A stretch of DNA of 64,000 nucleotides from Mycobacterium sp. 852013-50091_SCH5140682 (GTDB lineage: Bacteria > Actinomycetota > Actinomycetes > Mycobacteriales > Mycobacteriaceae), in assembly GCF_001665685.1 (NCBI RefSeq), contig NZ_LZTB01000008.1, forward strand, positions 57,606 to 121,605, given 5' to 3'. The position numbers and the translations under genes were made by a program. Of the stretch, positions 1-7,494 are shown one piece after another; within the stretch, counting starts at the first letter, position 1; each line of letters opens with the position of its first letter. The notes below the pieces were generated by a model. That model saw nothing but the letters and a program-made list of their open reading frames with translations. It was not told the DNA's origin and did not search any database.

Positions 1-1218
1 CGGGCGCGAGCCTGGCGCGCCTACCTGTACTTTCTGCTGATCAGCATTCTGGCCGTGGTCGGTGTGGTCTACCTGTTCGCGACCGGTTTCGTGTCGGGGG
101 TGCTGCTGGTCACCCTGGTCGGCATCCCTCTGCTGGCCGTCGTCGTGCTCACGGGACGACGATGGAACGCGCTCTACCGCGCCTTGGCCCGGTTGGTCGG
201 AGTCAGCATCGACGCGCCAGCGCCCTTCGCCAGGCCGGCCGGGTTGGCGCAGACCGTGGCAGCAGCACTGACCGATGCCGTCGGCTGGCGCAGCCTGGGC
301 TTCCTTGCGTTGCAGAGCATCGTGATGACCCCGGTGGGCTACGCGGTCCTGGTCGGCGTCGTGATGGCGGTGAGCCTGGTGGCCTCCCCGGTGATCTGGG
401 CCGTCACGGGGCAAGCGGTGGTGAGTTTCGGCGAGCCCGTCGAATCGCTCGGGGTGTACGTGTTGTTGGCGCTGGGTGGGTTGATAGCGCTGTACCTGCT
501 GGGCTGGCTGATGCTCGTGATCGTGCGGGCCCATGTCTGGCTGGCCGGCACATTACTGGCCCCGCCGGCCCGCGAACGCAGGGTCGCCGAACTCGAAAGG
601 GCGCGTGCCGATGTCGTCGACGACGCAGCCGCCACTTTGCGCCGCGTCGAGCGTGACCTGCACGACGGCACCCAAGCTCGACTGATCGCCGTCGCGATGA
701 CGCTGGCGCGCGCCGAGGAGCAGCTCACCGATCCGAAGAAGACCGAGCGAGCACGCAAACTGGTGTCGGACGCACTGGCCAACACCAAGGACACCTTGAC
801 CGAGCTGCGCGATATCGTGCGTGGAATACGGCCTCCTGCTTTGGATCTCGGACTCGGACCGGCCGTGCAGACCCTGGTGGCCCGCAACCCGATCCCCGTC
901 GAATTGGTCGACGACATCGCGGTGCGCCCGTCATTGGGGGTGGAGACCCTGGCATATTTCTGTGTCGCCGAATTGTTGGCGAACGTATCGCGGCACTCCG
1001 GAGCCACCCAGGCCACCGTGTGGTTGCGCAGTGACACCGAGGAGTTGCGGATTGCTGTGGCGGACAATGGTTCCGGTGGAGTGCAACCGGGCAACGGGTC
1101 GGGTCTGACGGGCTTGGCGGAGCGGTTGCGCATGGTCGACGGGCGCCTGGACATCGACAGCCCGGCCGGTGGGCCCACCACTGTGACCGCCGTCGTGCCC
1201 TCGGGTGCTGAGCGATGA
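1..1218 (+). CDS. Sensor histidine kinase, NarL-type (5' truncated by window edge)
   Basis: Membrane sensor kinase of a two-component system; it autophosphorylates on His and passes phosphate to the regulator encoded just downstream. The reading frame is open to base 1, so the true start lies outside the window; a GTG at position 55 is only the first internal start. Hydrophobic segments in the first ~160 codons form the membrane sensor part. The phospho-acceptor region follows (VERDLHDGTQARL, HisKA_3 type). A HATPase domain ends the protein, with an N box (ELLANVSRHSG) and glycine motifs (VADNGSGG, GSGLTGLAERL). The stop overlaps the next start by 4 bp (ATGA), implying translational coupling. 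The stimulus cannot be read from the sequence. Confidence 0.93.
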   Translation, partial: RARAWRAYLYFLLISILAVVGVVYLFATGFVSGVLLVTLVGIPLLAVVVLTGRRWNALYRALARLVGVSIDAPAPFARPAGLAQTVAAALTDAVGWRSLGFLALQSIVMTPVGYAVLVGVVMAVSLVASPVIWAVTGQAVVSFGEPVESLGVYVLLALGGLIALYLLGWLMLVIVRAHVWLAGTLLAPPARERRVAELERARADVVDDAAATLRRVERDLHDGTQARLIAVAMTLARAEEQLTDPKKTERARKLVSDALANTKDTLTELRDIVRGIRPPALDLGLGPAVQTLVARNPIPVELVDDIAVRPSLGVETLAYFCVAELLANVSRHSGATQATVWLRSDTEELRIAVADNGSGGVQPGNGSGLTGLAERLRMVDGRLDIDSPAGGPTTVTAVVPSGAER

Positions 1219-1862
1219 CCCGGCTGGCCATCGCCGAGGACAATGCGATCCTGCGGGACGGGTTGACGCAGCTGCTGGTCGAACGCGGACATGACGTGGT
1301 GGCCAAGGTTGGCAGTGCCGACGAGATACGGGATATCGCCGAGACTTTGAGCCCCGAGGTGTTCGTCGTCGACATTCGGATGCCGCCGACGTTCACCGAC
1401 GAGGGGTTGGTCGCCGCCGTCGCATTGCGCCGTTCGCACCCGCAGATCGGTGTTCTGGTTTTTTCTCAGTGGGTGGAAACTCGTTATGCCGCTGAACTTC
1501 TGGCCGGGAATCCGGCGGGCGTGGGCTATCTGCTCAAGGACCGGGTGGCCGATATCGCCGAGTTCGATGCGGCCGTGCGACGCGTCGCCGCAGGCGGCAC
1601 CGCCCTGGACCCCGAGGTTGTGCGCCAGCTGATGGGCAGCCGCCGCGGCGCCGACACCCTCGACCGGCTGACCGCCCGCGAACACGAAGTGCTCGCACTG
1701 ATGGCCGAGGGGCATTCCAACAGTGCTCTGGCCGAACACCTTTCGGTATCGGAGCGGGCAGTGGAAAAACACATCGGCAGCATCTTCACCAAACTGGACC
1801 TGCCGCCGTCGGCGGCGCATCACCGCCGTGTGCTGGCGGTGGTGACCTACCTCAATTCCTAA
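1215..1862 (+). CDS. LuxR/NarL-family response regulator
   Basis: DNA-binding response regulator, 215 aa, partner of the overlapping kinase. The receiver domain covers residues 1-~120, with acidic residues near the N-terminus (AEDN) and the phospho-acceptor Asp53 in VVDIRMPP. The C-terminal LuxR helix-turn-helix starts at LTAREHEVLALMAEG and contains the recognition helix region SERAVEKHIGSIFTKL. Length and order are typical of the NarL/FixJ family. It is the last gene on this strand before a strong hairpin at 1869-1918. Target genes are not evident. Confidence 0.94.
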   Translation: MTRLAIAEDNAILRDGLTQLLVERGHDVVAKVGSADEIRDIAETLSPEVFVVDIRMPPTFTDEGLVAAVALRRSHPQIGVLVFSQWVETRYAAELLAGNPAGVGYLLKDRVADIAEFDAAVRRVAAGGTALDPEVVRQLMGSRRGADTLDRLTAREHEVLALMAEGHSNSALAEHLSVSERAVEKHIGSIFTKLDLPPSAAHHRRVLAVVTYLNS

Positions 1863-1868
1863 CGCGAC

Positions 1869-1918
1869 CAGACACAGACTCGCACAAATCAAGCCGGTTG
1901 CGTGCGAGTCTGTGTCTG
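1869..1918. terminator. Long perfect hairpin between convergent genes
   Basis: A perfect 17-bp inverted repeat (CAGACACAGACTCGCAC at 1869-1885, its complement at 1902-1918) with a 16-nt loop. It lies 6 bp after the response regulator stop and 15 bp before the stop of the opposing gene. It has no long T tract. A bidirectional terminator fits best; a dispersed mycobacterial hairpin element is the alternative. Confidence 0.7.
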
Positions 1919-1933
1919 CTCGCGGAGGGAACG

Positions 1934-2233
1934 TCAGCGGTCGCGGCGGCGCCACCACCACACGAGGCCGACCACCGCAAGCACTCCGACCACGGCAGCG
2001 GCAGGCACTGTGGGGGCGGATTTGGCCGCGTCGGTCGCCGCGTGCGCGCGTTCGACGACGGCCTCCTTGGTTTCGGCCGCCTTGTCCTGAGCGCGGCCTT
2101 TGACGTCCAATTTGTCGGACATGGCGGCGACCGTCTCGCTGAGCTCGCTGCGCGTCTTGGCGATGTCGGATTGCAGTTCGTCGATTCCGGCATCTGGACC
2201 CGGTTCCTGGGGCAGTCCATCAGCGTGTGCCAT
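1934..2233 (-). CDS. DUF3618 small membrane protein
   Basis: 99-aa protein of unknown function. The N-terminal half is hydrophilic and helical (DELQSDIAKTRSELSETVAAM, DUF3618 signature), followed by an Ala/Lys/Glu-rich coiled stretch. A single C-terminal membrane helix (~78-93) ends in WWWRRRDR, placing the bulk on the cytoplasmic side. Start chosen at ATG 2233, where the DUF3618 homology begins; longer in-frame starts would overrun the neighbour. It overlaps the 3' end of the upstream holin-like gene by 14 bp, so the two are likely one operon. Such pairs are common in stress-associated mycobacterial loci. Confidence 0.82.
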   Translation of the reverse strand: MAHADGLPQEPGPDAGIDELQSDIAKTRSELSETVAAMSDKLDVKGRAQDKAAETKEAVVERAHAATDAAKSAPTVPAAAVVGVLAVVGLVWWWRRRDR

Positions 2234-2630
2234 GCCGCGCCTCCTTGATGTCGTCGAAGTCGTGCTTGATGCTGCCGGCTGATGCGGCGGCCGGCGGCGG
2301 CACCTGTTGGGCTTGTCTGCGGCTGACCAGCGCAGCGACTCCGGCGGCGACGAACAGCACGGCGGCGACGATGATCGCGGCAGCCCAGACGGGCAACACC
2401 AGCGCAATCGCTGCGACCACGGCGGCGATTGCCGTCATGAGACCGAGCACCGCGAGCAGGCCGGCGGAGCTGATCAGTCCGGCGCCGATTCCGGCGTGCC
2501 GTGCGGATTCGTGGAATTCGCGCTGGGCCAGCCGTATTTCGTCACGCACAAGCCGCGTCGTCTGCTCCTGTAACTGTCCGACGAGCTGAGGTATGGACGC
2601 TTCGCTGATGGGTTTCTGTTGAGTGGTCAT
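2220..2630 (-). CDS. Holin-superfamily III / DUF1469-type membrane protein
   Basis: 136-aa protein. An N-terminal amphipathic region (SIPQLVGQLQEQTTRLVRDE) is followed by two hydrophobic helices at ~50-75 and ~80-102, then a Pro/Ala-rich tail. This matches actinobacterial 'phage holin family' proteins, which are not phage-derived lysis proteins in this context; no phage gene is nearby. It is first in a two-gene operon with the DUF3618 gene. The upstream region has a GTTT-N16-GGGCA arrangement on this strand (2696 to 2672), resembling a SigF-type promoter. The cellular role is unknown. Confidence 0.8.
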   Translation of the reverse strand: MTTQQKPISEASIPQLVGQLQEQTTRLVRDEIRLAQREFHESARHAGIGAGLISSAGLLAVLGLMTAIAAVVAAIALVLPVWAAAIIVAAVLFVAAGVAALVSRRQAQQVPPPAAASAGSIKHDFDDIKEARHGTR

Positions 2631-2671
2631 TCGGTGGACCCTTCTGCAGGCGTTCTGCTACTCCACAGCAG

Positions 2672-2721
2672 TGCCCGACACCGCGCCGCCCGAAACGTGT
2701 GTTTGCATCCGTTCTGGGTAT
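2672..2721. promoter_or_regulatory. Divergent SigF-like promoter pair
   Basis: On the plus strand GTGT (2697-2700), 15 bp and GGGTAT (2716-2721) resemble the mycobacterial SigF consensus GTTT-N15-17-GGGTA, upstream of the DUF4235 gene. On the minus strand GTTT (2696-2693), 16 bp and GGGCA (2676-2672) face the holin-like gene. Both are imperfect (one -35 mismatch, one -10 mismatch). Confidence 0.4.
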
Positions 2722-2752
2722 CCACGGGGTCACCGCGAACGAAGGAGGACTC

Positions 2753-3025
2753 GTGAGTCGTACGTCGAAAATGTTGTACCTGCCGCTGTCGATCGCGACG
2801 AGTGTGGCGAGTGGCCTGCTGGCCAGCGCCTTGTTCAGCCAGGTCTGGAAGCGTATCGACGAACCCGATCAAGAACCGCCCGATCCCAAGGATCTCGATC
2901 GCCCGGCGTCCAAGGCGTTGACGGCCGCGGCCATCCAAGGCTTGGTGTTCGGCTTCGTGCGGGCCGCCGTCGACCGGGCAGGCGCCAAGGGCTATCACGC
3001 CCTCACCCACGAATCCCCGGTGTAA
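2753..3025 (+). CDS. DUF4235 membrane protein
   Basis: 90-aa protein of unknown function. Start chosen at GTG 2753 because GAAGGAGG lies 4 bp upstream. An N-terminal hydrophobic helix (LYLPLSIATSVASGLLASALF) and a second hydrophobic stretch (~60-75, AAAIQGLVFGFVRAAVD) flank a charged linker (DEPDQEPPDPKDLD). This is the DUF4235 pattern. It is divergent from the holin-like/DUF3618 pair across a 122-bp region with SigF-like elements on both strands, so the three may be co-regulated. Confidence 0.85.
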   Translation: MSRTSKMLYLPLSIATSVASGLLASALFSQVWKRIDEPDQEPPDPKDLDRPASKALTAAAIQGLVFGFVRAAVDRAGAKGYHALTHESPV

Positions 3026-3027
3026 AA

Positions 3028-3669
3028 CTAACTGCGCGAATACAACCCGTTCAGCGCCCAGATGGTCAGATACGCCAACCCGAAGAACGCGGCCACGGCC
3101 ATCGCCACCCCGGTCGACTGCACGTAAGCCAACGGTGAGCGCACCCACTCGAACGTCGCCGCCATGACCGCGTCGGGACGGGTCACCAGATCCCATGAGT
3201 TCCACCGTTGGAACCGGCCGATCACGACACCGACCGCGCACAGACCCACCGACAGGACCGCGACCAACCAACCCCAGACGCTGCCGAAGGTGCGTTCGAT
3301 TCGCTTGTGCACCAACAACAGTGACACGACGCCGAGCAGGATGCCGGTCCACGCGGCGAAGCCGTACTGCAATACGTGCCGCCACAATTCGTAGCCCTCG
3401 CCGAGGTGCACCAGATCGGTGACGAGGTAGGGCGCGTTGGGGAGGAATGCCAACCAGCCAAGGCCCAGCGGCAGCAGCCACAGGCGGCGCTCGACGAGGT
3501 CGAATGCCACCGCGAAGATCATCGGAATCCACGCCAGCACCAGGTTCCACACCAGGAACTTGGTGGGGTAGGACAGCGGGGCGGCGGGATCGGTGATCCC
3601 CAGAGCGAGGGTCAGCGCCGTCGTCGCCATCAGGGCGACGACCAGCAGGATGCCACGGGCTTCGGTCAT
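3028..3669 (-). CDS. DUF1361 integral membrane protein
   Basis: 213-aa membrane protein with about six hydrophobic segments and the DUF1361 hallmark between helices 3 and 4 (WLAFLPNAPYLVTDLVHL), followed by VVIGRFQRWNSWDL. Function unknown; the family is conserved in Gram-positive bacteria and cyanobacteria. Start chosen at ATG 3669, where the first helix begins; codons further upstream run into unrelated low-complexity sequence overlapping the opposing gene remnant. The stop lies 2 bp from the stop of the convergent DUF4235 gene. Confidence 0.85.
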   Translation of the reverse strand: MTEARGILLVVALMATTALTLALGITDPAAPLSYPTKFLVWNLVLAWIPMIFAVAFDLVERRLWLLPLGLGWLAFLPNAPYLVTDLVHLGEGYELWRHVLQYGFAAWTGILLGVVSLLLVHKRIERTFGSVWGWLVAVLSVGLCAVGVVIGRFQRWNSWDLVTRPDAVMAATFEWVRSPLAYVQSTGVAMAVAAFFGLAYLTIWALNGLYSRS

Positions 3670-3745
3670 CGCACCAGTTTGCCGGGTCCCGGTCAGAGGT
3701 GACGCCGGGGATCGCCGAGAACGCCACACTGCGGGCATCGGTGCA

Positions 3746-4060
3746 ATGCGGCGTCCCCACGGCGGCTGGGTGGTCCGAAAACCAGACAACTGCGTGCACT
3801 TCTGCGACAACAAGCTCGTCGTCGACCCCAACGGCACGCACTGGATCGGTGCGTCCATCGGCCAAGGGGACATCGACTGCGCCAAGGTGCTCGATACCTT
3901 GCGAGAACGCGCAACTCGACTGCGCCGAATCACGTTCGAGGTCGAGTTCGAGCAGGGGTCCGATCCGATCGAAATCGCCCGCAAGAAAGAGATCCGCGCG
4001 TGCGAGGAGAGCATCAGCTATCTGCGCGACGTGCTCGGGGTCGGGGTGCGCAACCGCTGA
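3746..4060 (+). pseudogene. C-terminal remnant of a sugar isomerase/epimerase-like (TIM barrel) gene
   Basis: An open stretch encodes ~104 aa resembling only the last quarter of xylose-isomerase-like TIM-barrel proteins: VHFCDNKLVVDPNG, then HWIGASIGQGDID, and an end region EIARKKEIRACEESISYLRD. In intact relatives this tail follows ~200 residues of barrel carrying the metal ligands; none of that is present upstream, where the sequence runs into the divergent DUF1361 gene. There is no convincing ribosome site at ATG 3746. I read it as a gene fragment left by deletion or by arrival of the adjacent catabolic island. It could instead be annotated as a short hypothetical protein. Confidence 0.6.
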
Positions 4061-4077
4061 TCCACGTGCCGGCACCA

Positions 4078-4827
4078 CTAAAAGGTGCTGTACAGGCCGC
4101 CGTCGGCGTAGACGACTTGGCCGGTGATGTAGGTGTTCTGGCGGCTGGCGAGCCAGGCGACTGGCCGAGCGATCTCATCCGGGGTGGCGGCCCGGCCCAG
4201 CGGCAGACGGCCGCTGGAAACGTACCCGTCGGTGAACCACGGTTGTGCCAGCCGCTCGTCGGTGCACATGGCCGTGCGGACGAAGCCGGGCGCCACCGCG
4301 TTGACGAGTACGCCACGGCGCGACCATTCTGCGGCCATGGTGCGAGTTGCATTGTCCAGACCGGCCTTTGACGCGTCATAGGGCAGACAGCCGATTGCGC
4401 CTGCGCGCCCGTGGATTGACGTGATGTTCACGATGCGGCCGTATCCGCGCTCAAGCATGCGGCGCCCCACGGCAATTGAGAGTTCGATGGGGGCCACGAG
4501 GTTGACCGCGAGCACTCGCTCGATCTCGGGACGTCTCAGGTCCTCTGCAGGGGTATCGACGCTCACTCCGGCGCAGTTGACGAGCACGTCGAGTGGCTTG
4601 CCGCACGCCGCCTCGGCTTCATCGACCAGCCCGTCCATGTCTGCCGCGACGAGGTCTGCGGTGATCAGATGGTCTTCGGCGCCGGACGCAGTGCCGGTGT
4701 TGTCAACGCCGACGACCGTCATTCCGAGTCCCTTGAGCTCTGTGACGATGGCAGAGCCGATTCCGCCGGTGGATCCCGTGACGAGGGCGACGTCTGGGGC
4801 TAGGTTAGAATAATCACTGCAGAACAT
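4078..4827 (-). CDS. Short-chain dehydrogenase/reductase (SDR)
   Basis: 249-aa classical SDR oxidoreductase, NAD(P)-dependent. The cofactor motif TGSTGGIG lies near residues 17-24, followed by NCAG, a catalytic Ser in VNITSIHG and the YDASK pair (Tyr-x-x-x-Lys). The C-terminal ITGQVVYADGG is the usual SDR ending. Substrate unknown; its placement beside a GntR regulator and other sugar or amino-acid enzymes suggests oxidation of a hydroxyl or sugar lactol. Start chosen at ATG 4827, just before the Rossmann fold. It is divergent from the GntR gene across 52 bp with a strong inverted repeat. Its 3' end faces the isomerase remnant at the island edge. Confidence 0.9.
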   Translation of the reverse strand: MFCSDYSNLAPDVALVTGSTGGIGSAIVTELKGLGMTVVGVDNTGTASGAEDHLITADLVAADMDGLVDEAEAACGKPLDVLVNCAGVSVDTPAEDLRRPEIERVLAVNLVAPIELSIAVGRRMLERGYGRIVNITSIHGRAGAIGCLPYDASKAGLDNATRTMAAEWSRRGVLVNAVAPGFVRTAMCTDERLAQPWFTDGYVSSGRLPLGRAATPDEIARPVAWLASRQNTYITGQVVYADGGLYSTF

Positions 4828-4834
4828 ACACTCA

Positions 4835-4846
4835 TAATATCTGTTG
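4835..4846 (+). promoter_or_regulatory. Copy 1 of island motif TArTATCwsTTs
   Basis: TAATATCTGTTG lies between the divergent SDR and GntR genes. Closely similar 12-mers occur at 7450 and 14835 before two other island transcription units. The core ATArTAT is palindromic. Proposed operator for the island's GntR protein; this rests on three copies only. Confidence 0.45.
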
Positions 4847-4868
4847 ACTGGTCTCGGATTGACCAGTC
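4846..4868. promoter_or_regulatory. Inverted-repeat operator upstream of GntR gene
   Basis: Perfect 8-bp arms GACTGGTC (4846-4853) and GACCAGTC (4861-4868) separated by 7 bp, in the 52-bp gap between the SDR and the GntR gene and ending 11 bp before the GntR start. The half-sites resemble the CTGGTC/GACCAG half-sites of FadR-type GntR regulators, but the spacing is wider. Probable autoregulatory site. Confidence 0.55.
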
Positions 4869-4879
4869 CGGAGGGGCAA

Positions 4880-5695
4880 ATGTCGATTTCCTGGGACGAT
4901 GAAGCCATAGAGCAGGAACGCCTGCACGAGCGGGTGGCCCGCAGGATGGCTCGTGACATTGTGTCCGGCCGACTGCAAGAGGGCGACATCGTGCCTCCTG
5001 CTGAAGTGATCGCGCAGAAGTTCGCGGTGTCACGCACGGTCGGCCGCGAAGTACTGCAGGCGTTGTCCGCCGCTGGGCTGATCGACGTCAAGCACGGCCG
5101 CAAGTCGACCGTCGCGCCCGCCAAAGATTGGCGTTTTCTCGAAGATCTTGTACAGCAGGCTATCTCGCGCGAACAGTTGGCGGGCTCGTTGGCGGCGGAT
5201 CTCTATGAGGTGCGCCGTTTGGTCGAGATTGCGGCCACCGAGATGTGCGCGGCGCGGGCGAGCGACGAGCAACTTGAGCACATCGTGAGCCTCGCGCAGC
5301 GAATGCATGACGAGGCTGAAGACGACGAGGACGCGCCGCTCGACCTGCGTCGTAGGGTCGCCGAGGATCTGGAGTTCCACGGAGCCATCGCTGAAGGTTC
5401 TGGAAACTTGGTCCTGGCAAGGCTTGTCGCGGATGTCCGACGCGAACTGGTTCCCACCTGGGCTGTGGACCAACTGGACCTGGGTGAGGTGCGCGATGTA
5501 CACGACGCGCACCTGACCATCGCCAAGGCGTTACGCAACAGGGACGTGGCGGCGGCTCGAAGCGAAATGGCGCGGCATTTGGATTGGTCGATCGGGACAA
5601 CGCTGCGCCGCGCGCTGAGCGAGGAGCAACTCGAAACGGTTGACGACCGCTGGCGCCCGGATTGGCGGACGACGAAAAAGCCCCGGCAACGCTAG
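4880..5695 (+). CDS. GntR-family regulator, FadR/FCD subfamily
   Basis: 271-aa transcriptional regulator. The N-terminal winged helix-turn-helix is at ~15-80 (HERVARRMARDIVSGRLQEG, then SRTVGREVLQALSAAGLI). The C-terminal all-helical FCD ligand-binding domain covers ~95-240, with conserved Asp/His positions (DLEFHGAIAEGSGN, DVHDAHLTIAKAL) that bind a metal and a carboxylate ligand in the family. Start chosen at ATG 4880 because GGAGGGG precedes it at good spacing; an upstream in-frame start would run through the operator-like repeat. Probably the local regulator of the catabolic island, sensing an organic-acid intermediate; the ligand is unknown. Confidence 0.92.
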   Translation: MSISWDDEAIEQERLHERVARRMARDIVSGRLQEGDIVPPAEVIAQKFAVSRTVGREVLQALSAAGLIDVKHGRKSTVAPAKDWRFLEDLVQQAISREQLAGSLAADLYEVRRLVEIAATEMCAARASDEQLEHIVSLAQRMHDEAEDDEDAPLDLRRRVAEDLEFHGAIAEGSGNLVLARLVADVRRELVPTWAVDQLDLGEVRDVHDAHLTIAKALRNRDVAAARSEMARHLDWSIGTTLRRALSEEQLETVDDRWRPDWRTTKKPRQR

Positions 5696-5719
5696 ATCTG
5701 AGAGATCTGGTTGCCGGGG
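5681..5719. terminator. Intrinsic terminator between GntR gene and ridA
   Basis: Arms CCCCGGCAAC (5681-5690) and GTTGCCGGGG (5710-5719) with an inner AGATCT/AGATCT pair form a strong hairpin overlapping the GntR stop codon. On the minus strand the stem is followed by CTTTTT, so it is a good rho-independent terminator for the ridA transcript and probably serves both directions. Confidence 0.85.
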
Positions 5720-5738
5720 CCGGTGAAGCGCAGTGTCG

Positions 5739-6113
5739 CTACGGGGCCAGAGCGATGGCGTCGATCTCGACCAGGATGTCGCCGAGGCTCGAGCCCACCG
5801 TCGTACGCGCCGGGCGATGAGTGCCGAAGCGCTCACCGAAAACGGAATCGAATTCGGCCCAATCCCGTTCGACGTCTTCGAGGTGCACCGTGACCTTGAC
5901 GACCTTGTCGAGGTCCGAACCGGCGGCTCGGAGCACGGCCTGCAAGTTGTCCAGAGTGCGTCGCGTCTGCTCTCCGATTCCTGTGCCGATGACTTCGCCG
6001 GTCTGCGGGTCGACGGGTGCCATGCCTGCAGTGAAGACGAAACCTGATGCGACAACGGCCTGTCCGTACGCGCCTGCGGGGCGTGGTGCGAGCGGGGTGC
6101 TGATGATGTCCAT
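5739..6113 (-). CDS. RidA/YjgF-family enamine/imine deaminase
   Basis: 124-aa RidA-type protein, a small trimeric cytosolic enzyme that hydrolyses reactive enamine/imine products of PLP dehydratases to keto acids and ammonia. The catalytic arginine is present (Arg103 in HRPARTTVG), as is the conserved C-terminal acidic residue (Glu116 in VEIDAIA). Length is normal. It sits 20 bp downstream of the PLP dehydratase-like gene on the same strand, so the two are probably one transcript and one process: the PLP enzyme makes an enamine and RidA removes it. Ends at a strong terminator. Confidence 0.92.
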   Translation of the reverse strand: MDIISTPLAPRPAGAYGQAVVASGFVFTAGMAPVDPQTGEVIGTGIGEQTRRTLDNLQAVLRAAGSDLDKVVKVTVHLEDVERDWAEFDSVFGERFGTHRPARTTVGSSLGDILVEIDAIALAP

Positions 6114-6133
6114 GAATGATCCTTTCGTGGCGG

Positions 6134-7396
6134 TTAGAAGTACGTGTGTACGTACCTGACAACGCGGTTGTCAGCGTCGATGACGGGCAGGGCCCGCCAT
6201 TTGTCCATGGTGGTGCAGGGATGTGAAAGACCCAGTGCGACAACATCACCGACCGATAGGTGAAAATCGAGAGGTATCTCAAGGTACGCGTGTTGGTCGT
6301 TGAGTTCTGTGATGGTGCCTGAGGCCGTGCGCTCGGCACCTGAATGAGGGTCGATGACGCGTAGTGGTATCGGCAGTCCCAGGTCGAAACCGATGTCACG
6401 GCGTCCGGCATTGAGAATGGCTAGTTGGGCTTCGGGGCGCGAAATCACCTGGGCCCAAACCTCCAACGCAGGCCGCAGGCCTCTACTCCACGAGAAGCTG
6501 GGCGAACTCGAGGCGTAGAACTCGTGATCGTGCAACAGGTAACACCCACTGCGCAGCACGGTTGTGACCGGTCGCGTCAGCGCCCAGCCGTGGCCGAGCT
6601 CTTCGGCTACAAGGTCGAAGAACGTGCTCCCACCACAGCTGACGACAACGGAATCACGGTCGCAACCAAGCATGCCTGCTGCATCCAGTTCCTCGGTCAT
6701 TGCGCGTAATCGGCGAAGATAGGCCGTCACCGCGGTTTCGACTTCAGTCGTCCGCTGCGCGCCGACTGTCCCTTCATATCCCGCGATGCCGGCAATCGAC
6801 AGTCCCGCGTCGACCGCAGCGCGCGCGACCGTGTGTGCCGACTCCGCGTCACGCACGCCCGCTCGGCCGCCCGGATGGCCGATCTCGATGAGCATTCCGA
6901 CTTGGCTTCCAACTCCGGCCAGATGTCGTCCGGCCACCTGGGCTCCGACGACGGAGTCGATGAACAGATAGAACTCGAACTGCGGATCGTCCTCGAGCTG
7001 GCGGCGCACCCACCGCAGGAACTCGGTGTCCAGTGACTCCGTGGCCAATACGAGTCGGCGCATGCCCCAGGCCCGCGCGTGGCGCAGCTGCGATGGTGAC
7101 CCGACCGTGAATCCCCATGCCCCATGGGACGTCTGCAGTTGCGCGAGCTCCGGCGACATCGTGGTCTTCAGGTGCGGTGCATGCGCGATCCCGAAGCGCT
7201 TGCAGACCTCGGCCATCAGCTCGGCGTTGCCCCGCAATGCGCAATCGTGAATCACCGCGACGGGCCACATGAACCCGCTGGCCAGCGCGCTCACCGGCGC
7301 GGCAGTGAGGTGAGAAGCGTTGTCGGGCAATCCTTTGAACAGCGTGTCGGCGCCGGCGTGCGCGATGTCGGCATCGCTCGATGGTTGTGCTGTCAA
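6134..7396 (-). CDS. D-serine dehydratase / D-threonine aldolase-type PLP enzyme (fold III)
   Basis: 420-aa enzyme of the DSD1/D-threonine aldolase family, with an alanine-racemase-type barrel plus a C-terminal beta domain. The PLP lysine is Lys77 in HLKTTM. The C-terminal zinc pair is visible as His392 and Cys394 in LSHPCTTMDKW. Known members dehydrate D-serine or D-threo-3-hydroxyaspartate, or cleave D-threonine; the specificity here cannot be told. Pairing with RidA favours a dehydratase, whose product is an enamine. It is divergent from the SDR operon across a 98-bp AT-rich region carrying an island motif copy. Family assignment is firm, substrate is not. Confidence 0.85.
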   Translation of the reverse strand: MTAQPSSDADIAHAGADTLFKGLPDNASHLTAAPVSALASGFMWPVAVIHDCALRGNAELMAEVCKRFGIAHAPHLKTTMSPELAQLQTSHGAWGFTVGSPSQLRHARAWGMRRLVLATESLDTEFLRWVRRQLEDDPQFEFYLFIDSVVGAQVAGRHLAGVGSQVGMLIEIGHPGGRAGVRDAESAHTVARAAVDAGLSIAGIAGYEGTVGAQRTTEVETAVTAYLRRLRAMTEELDAAGMLGCDRDSVVVSCGGSTFFDLVAEELGHGWALTRPVTTVLRSGCYLLHDHEFYASSSPSFSWSRGLRPALEVWAQVISRPEAQLAILNAGRRDIGFDLGLPIPLRVIDPHSGAERTASGTITELNDQHAYLEIPLDFHLSVGDVVALGLSHPCTTMDKWRALPVIDADNRVVRYVHTYF

Positions 7397-7449
7397 GGCT
7401 CCCTCAGCTTCGCTTAGTAGTCACAGTAGCTTTCACTATCATCATCATA

Positions 7450-7461
7450 TAGTATCTCTTC
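7450..7461 (+). promoter_or_regulatory. Copy 2 of island motif TArTATCwsTTs
   Basis: TAGTATCTCTTC lies in the AT-rich divergent promoter between the PLP dehydratase gene and the second SDR operon, 33 bp before the SDR start. GAAGGAG at 7478-7484 is the SDR ribosome site. Confidence 0.45.
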
Positions 7462-7494
7462 GTCGTACAAATTTAGCCGAAGGAGTTCACATAC

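Noticed and set aside
2220..2630. Possible prophage, because of a holin-like gene
   Set aside because: No lysin, integrase or structural phage gene is nearby; the gene belongs to a common actinobacterial membrane family.
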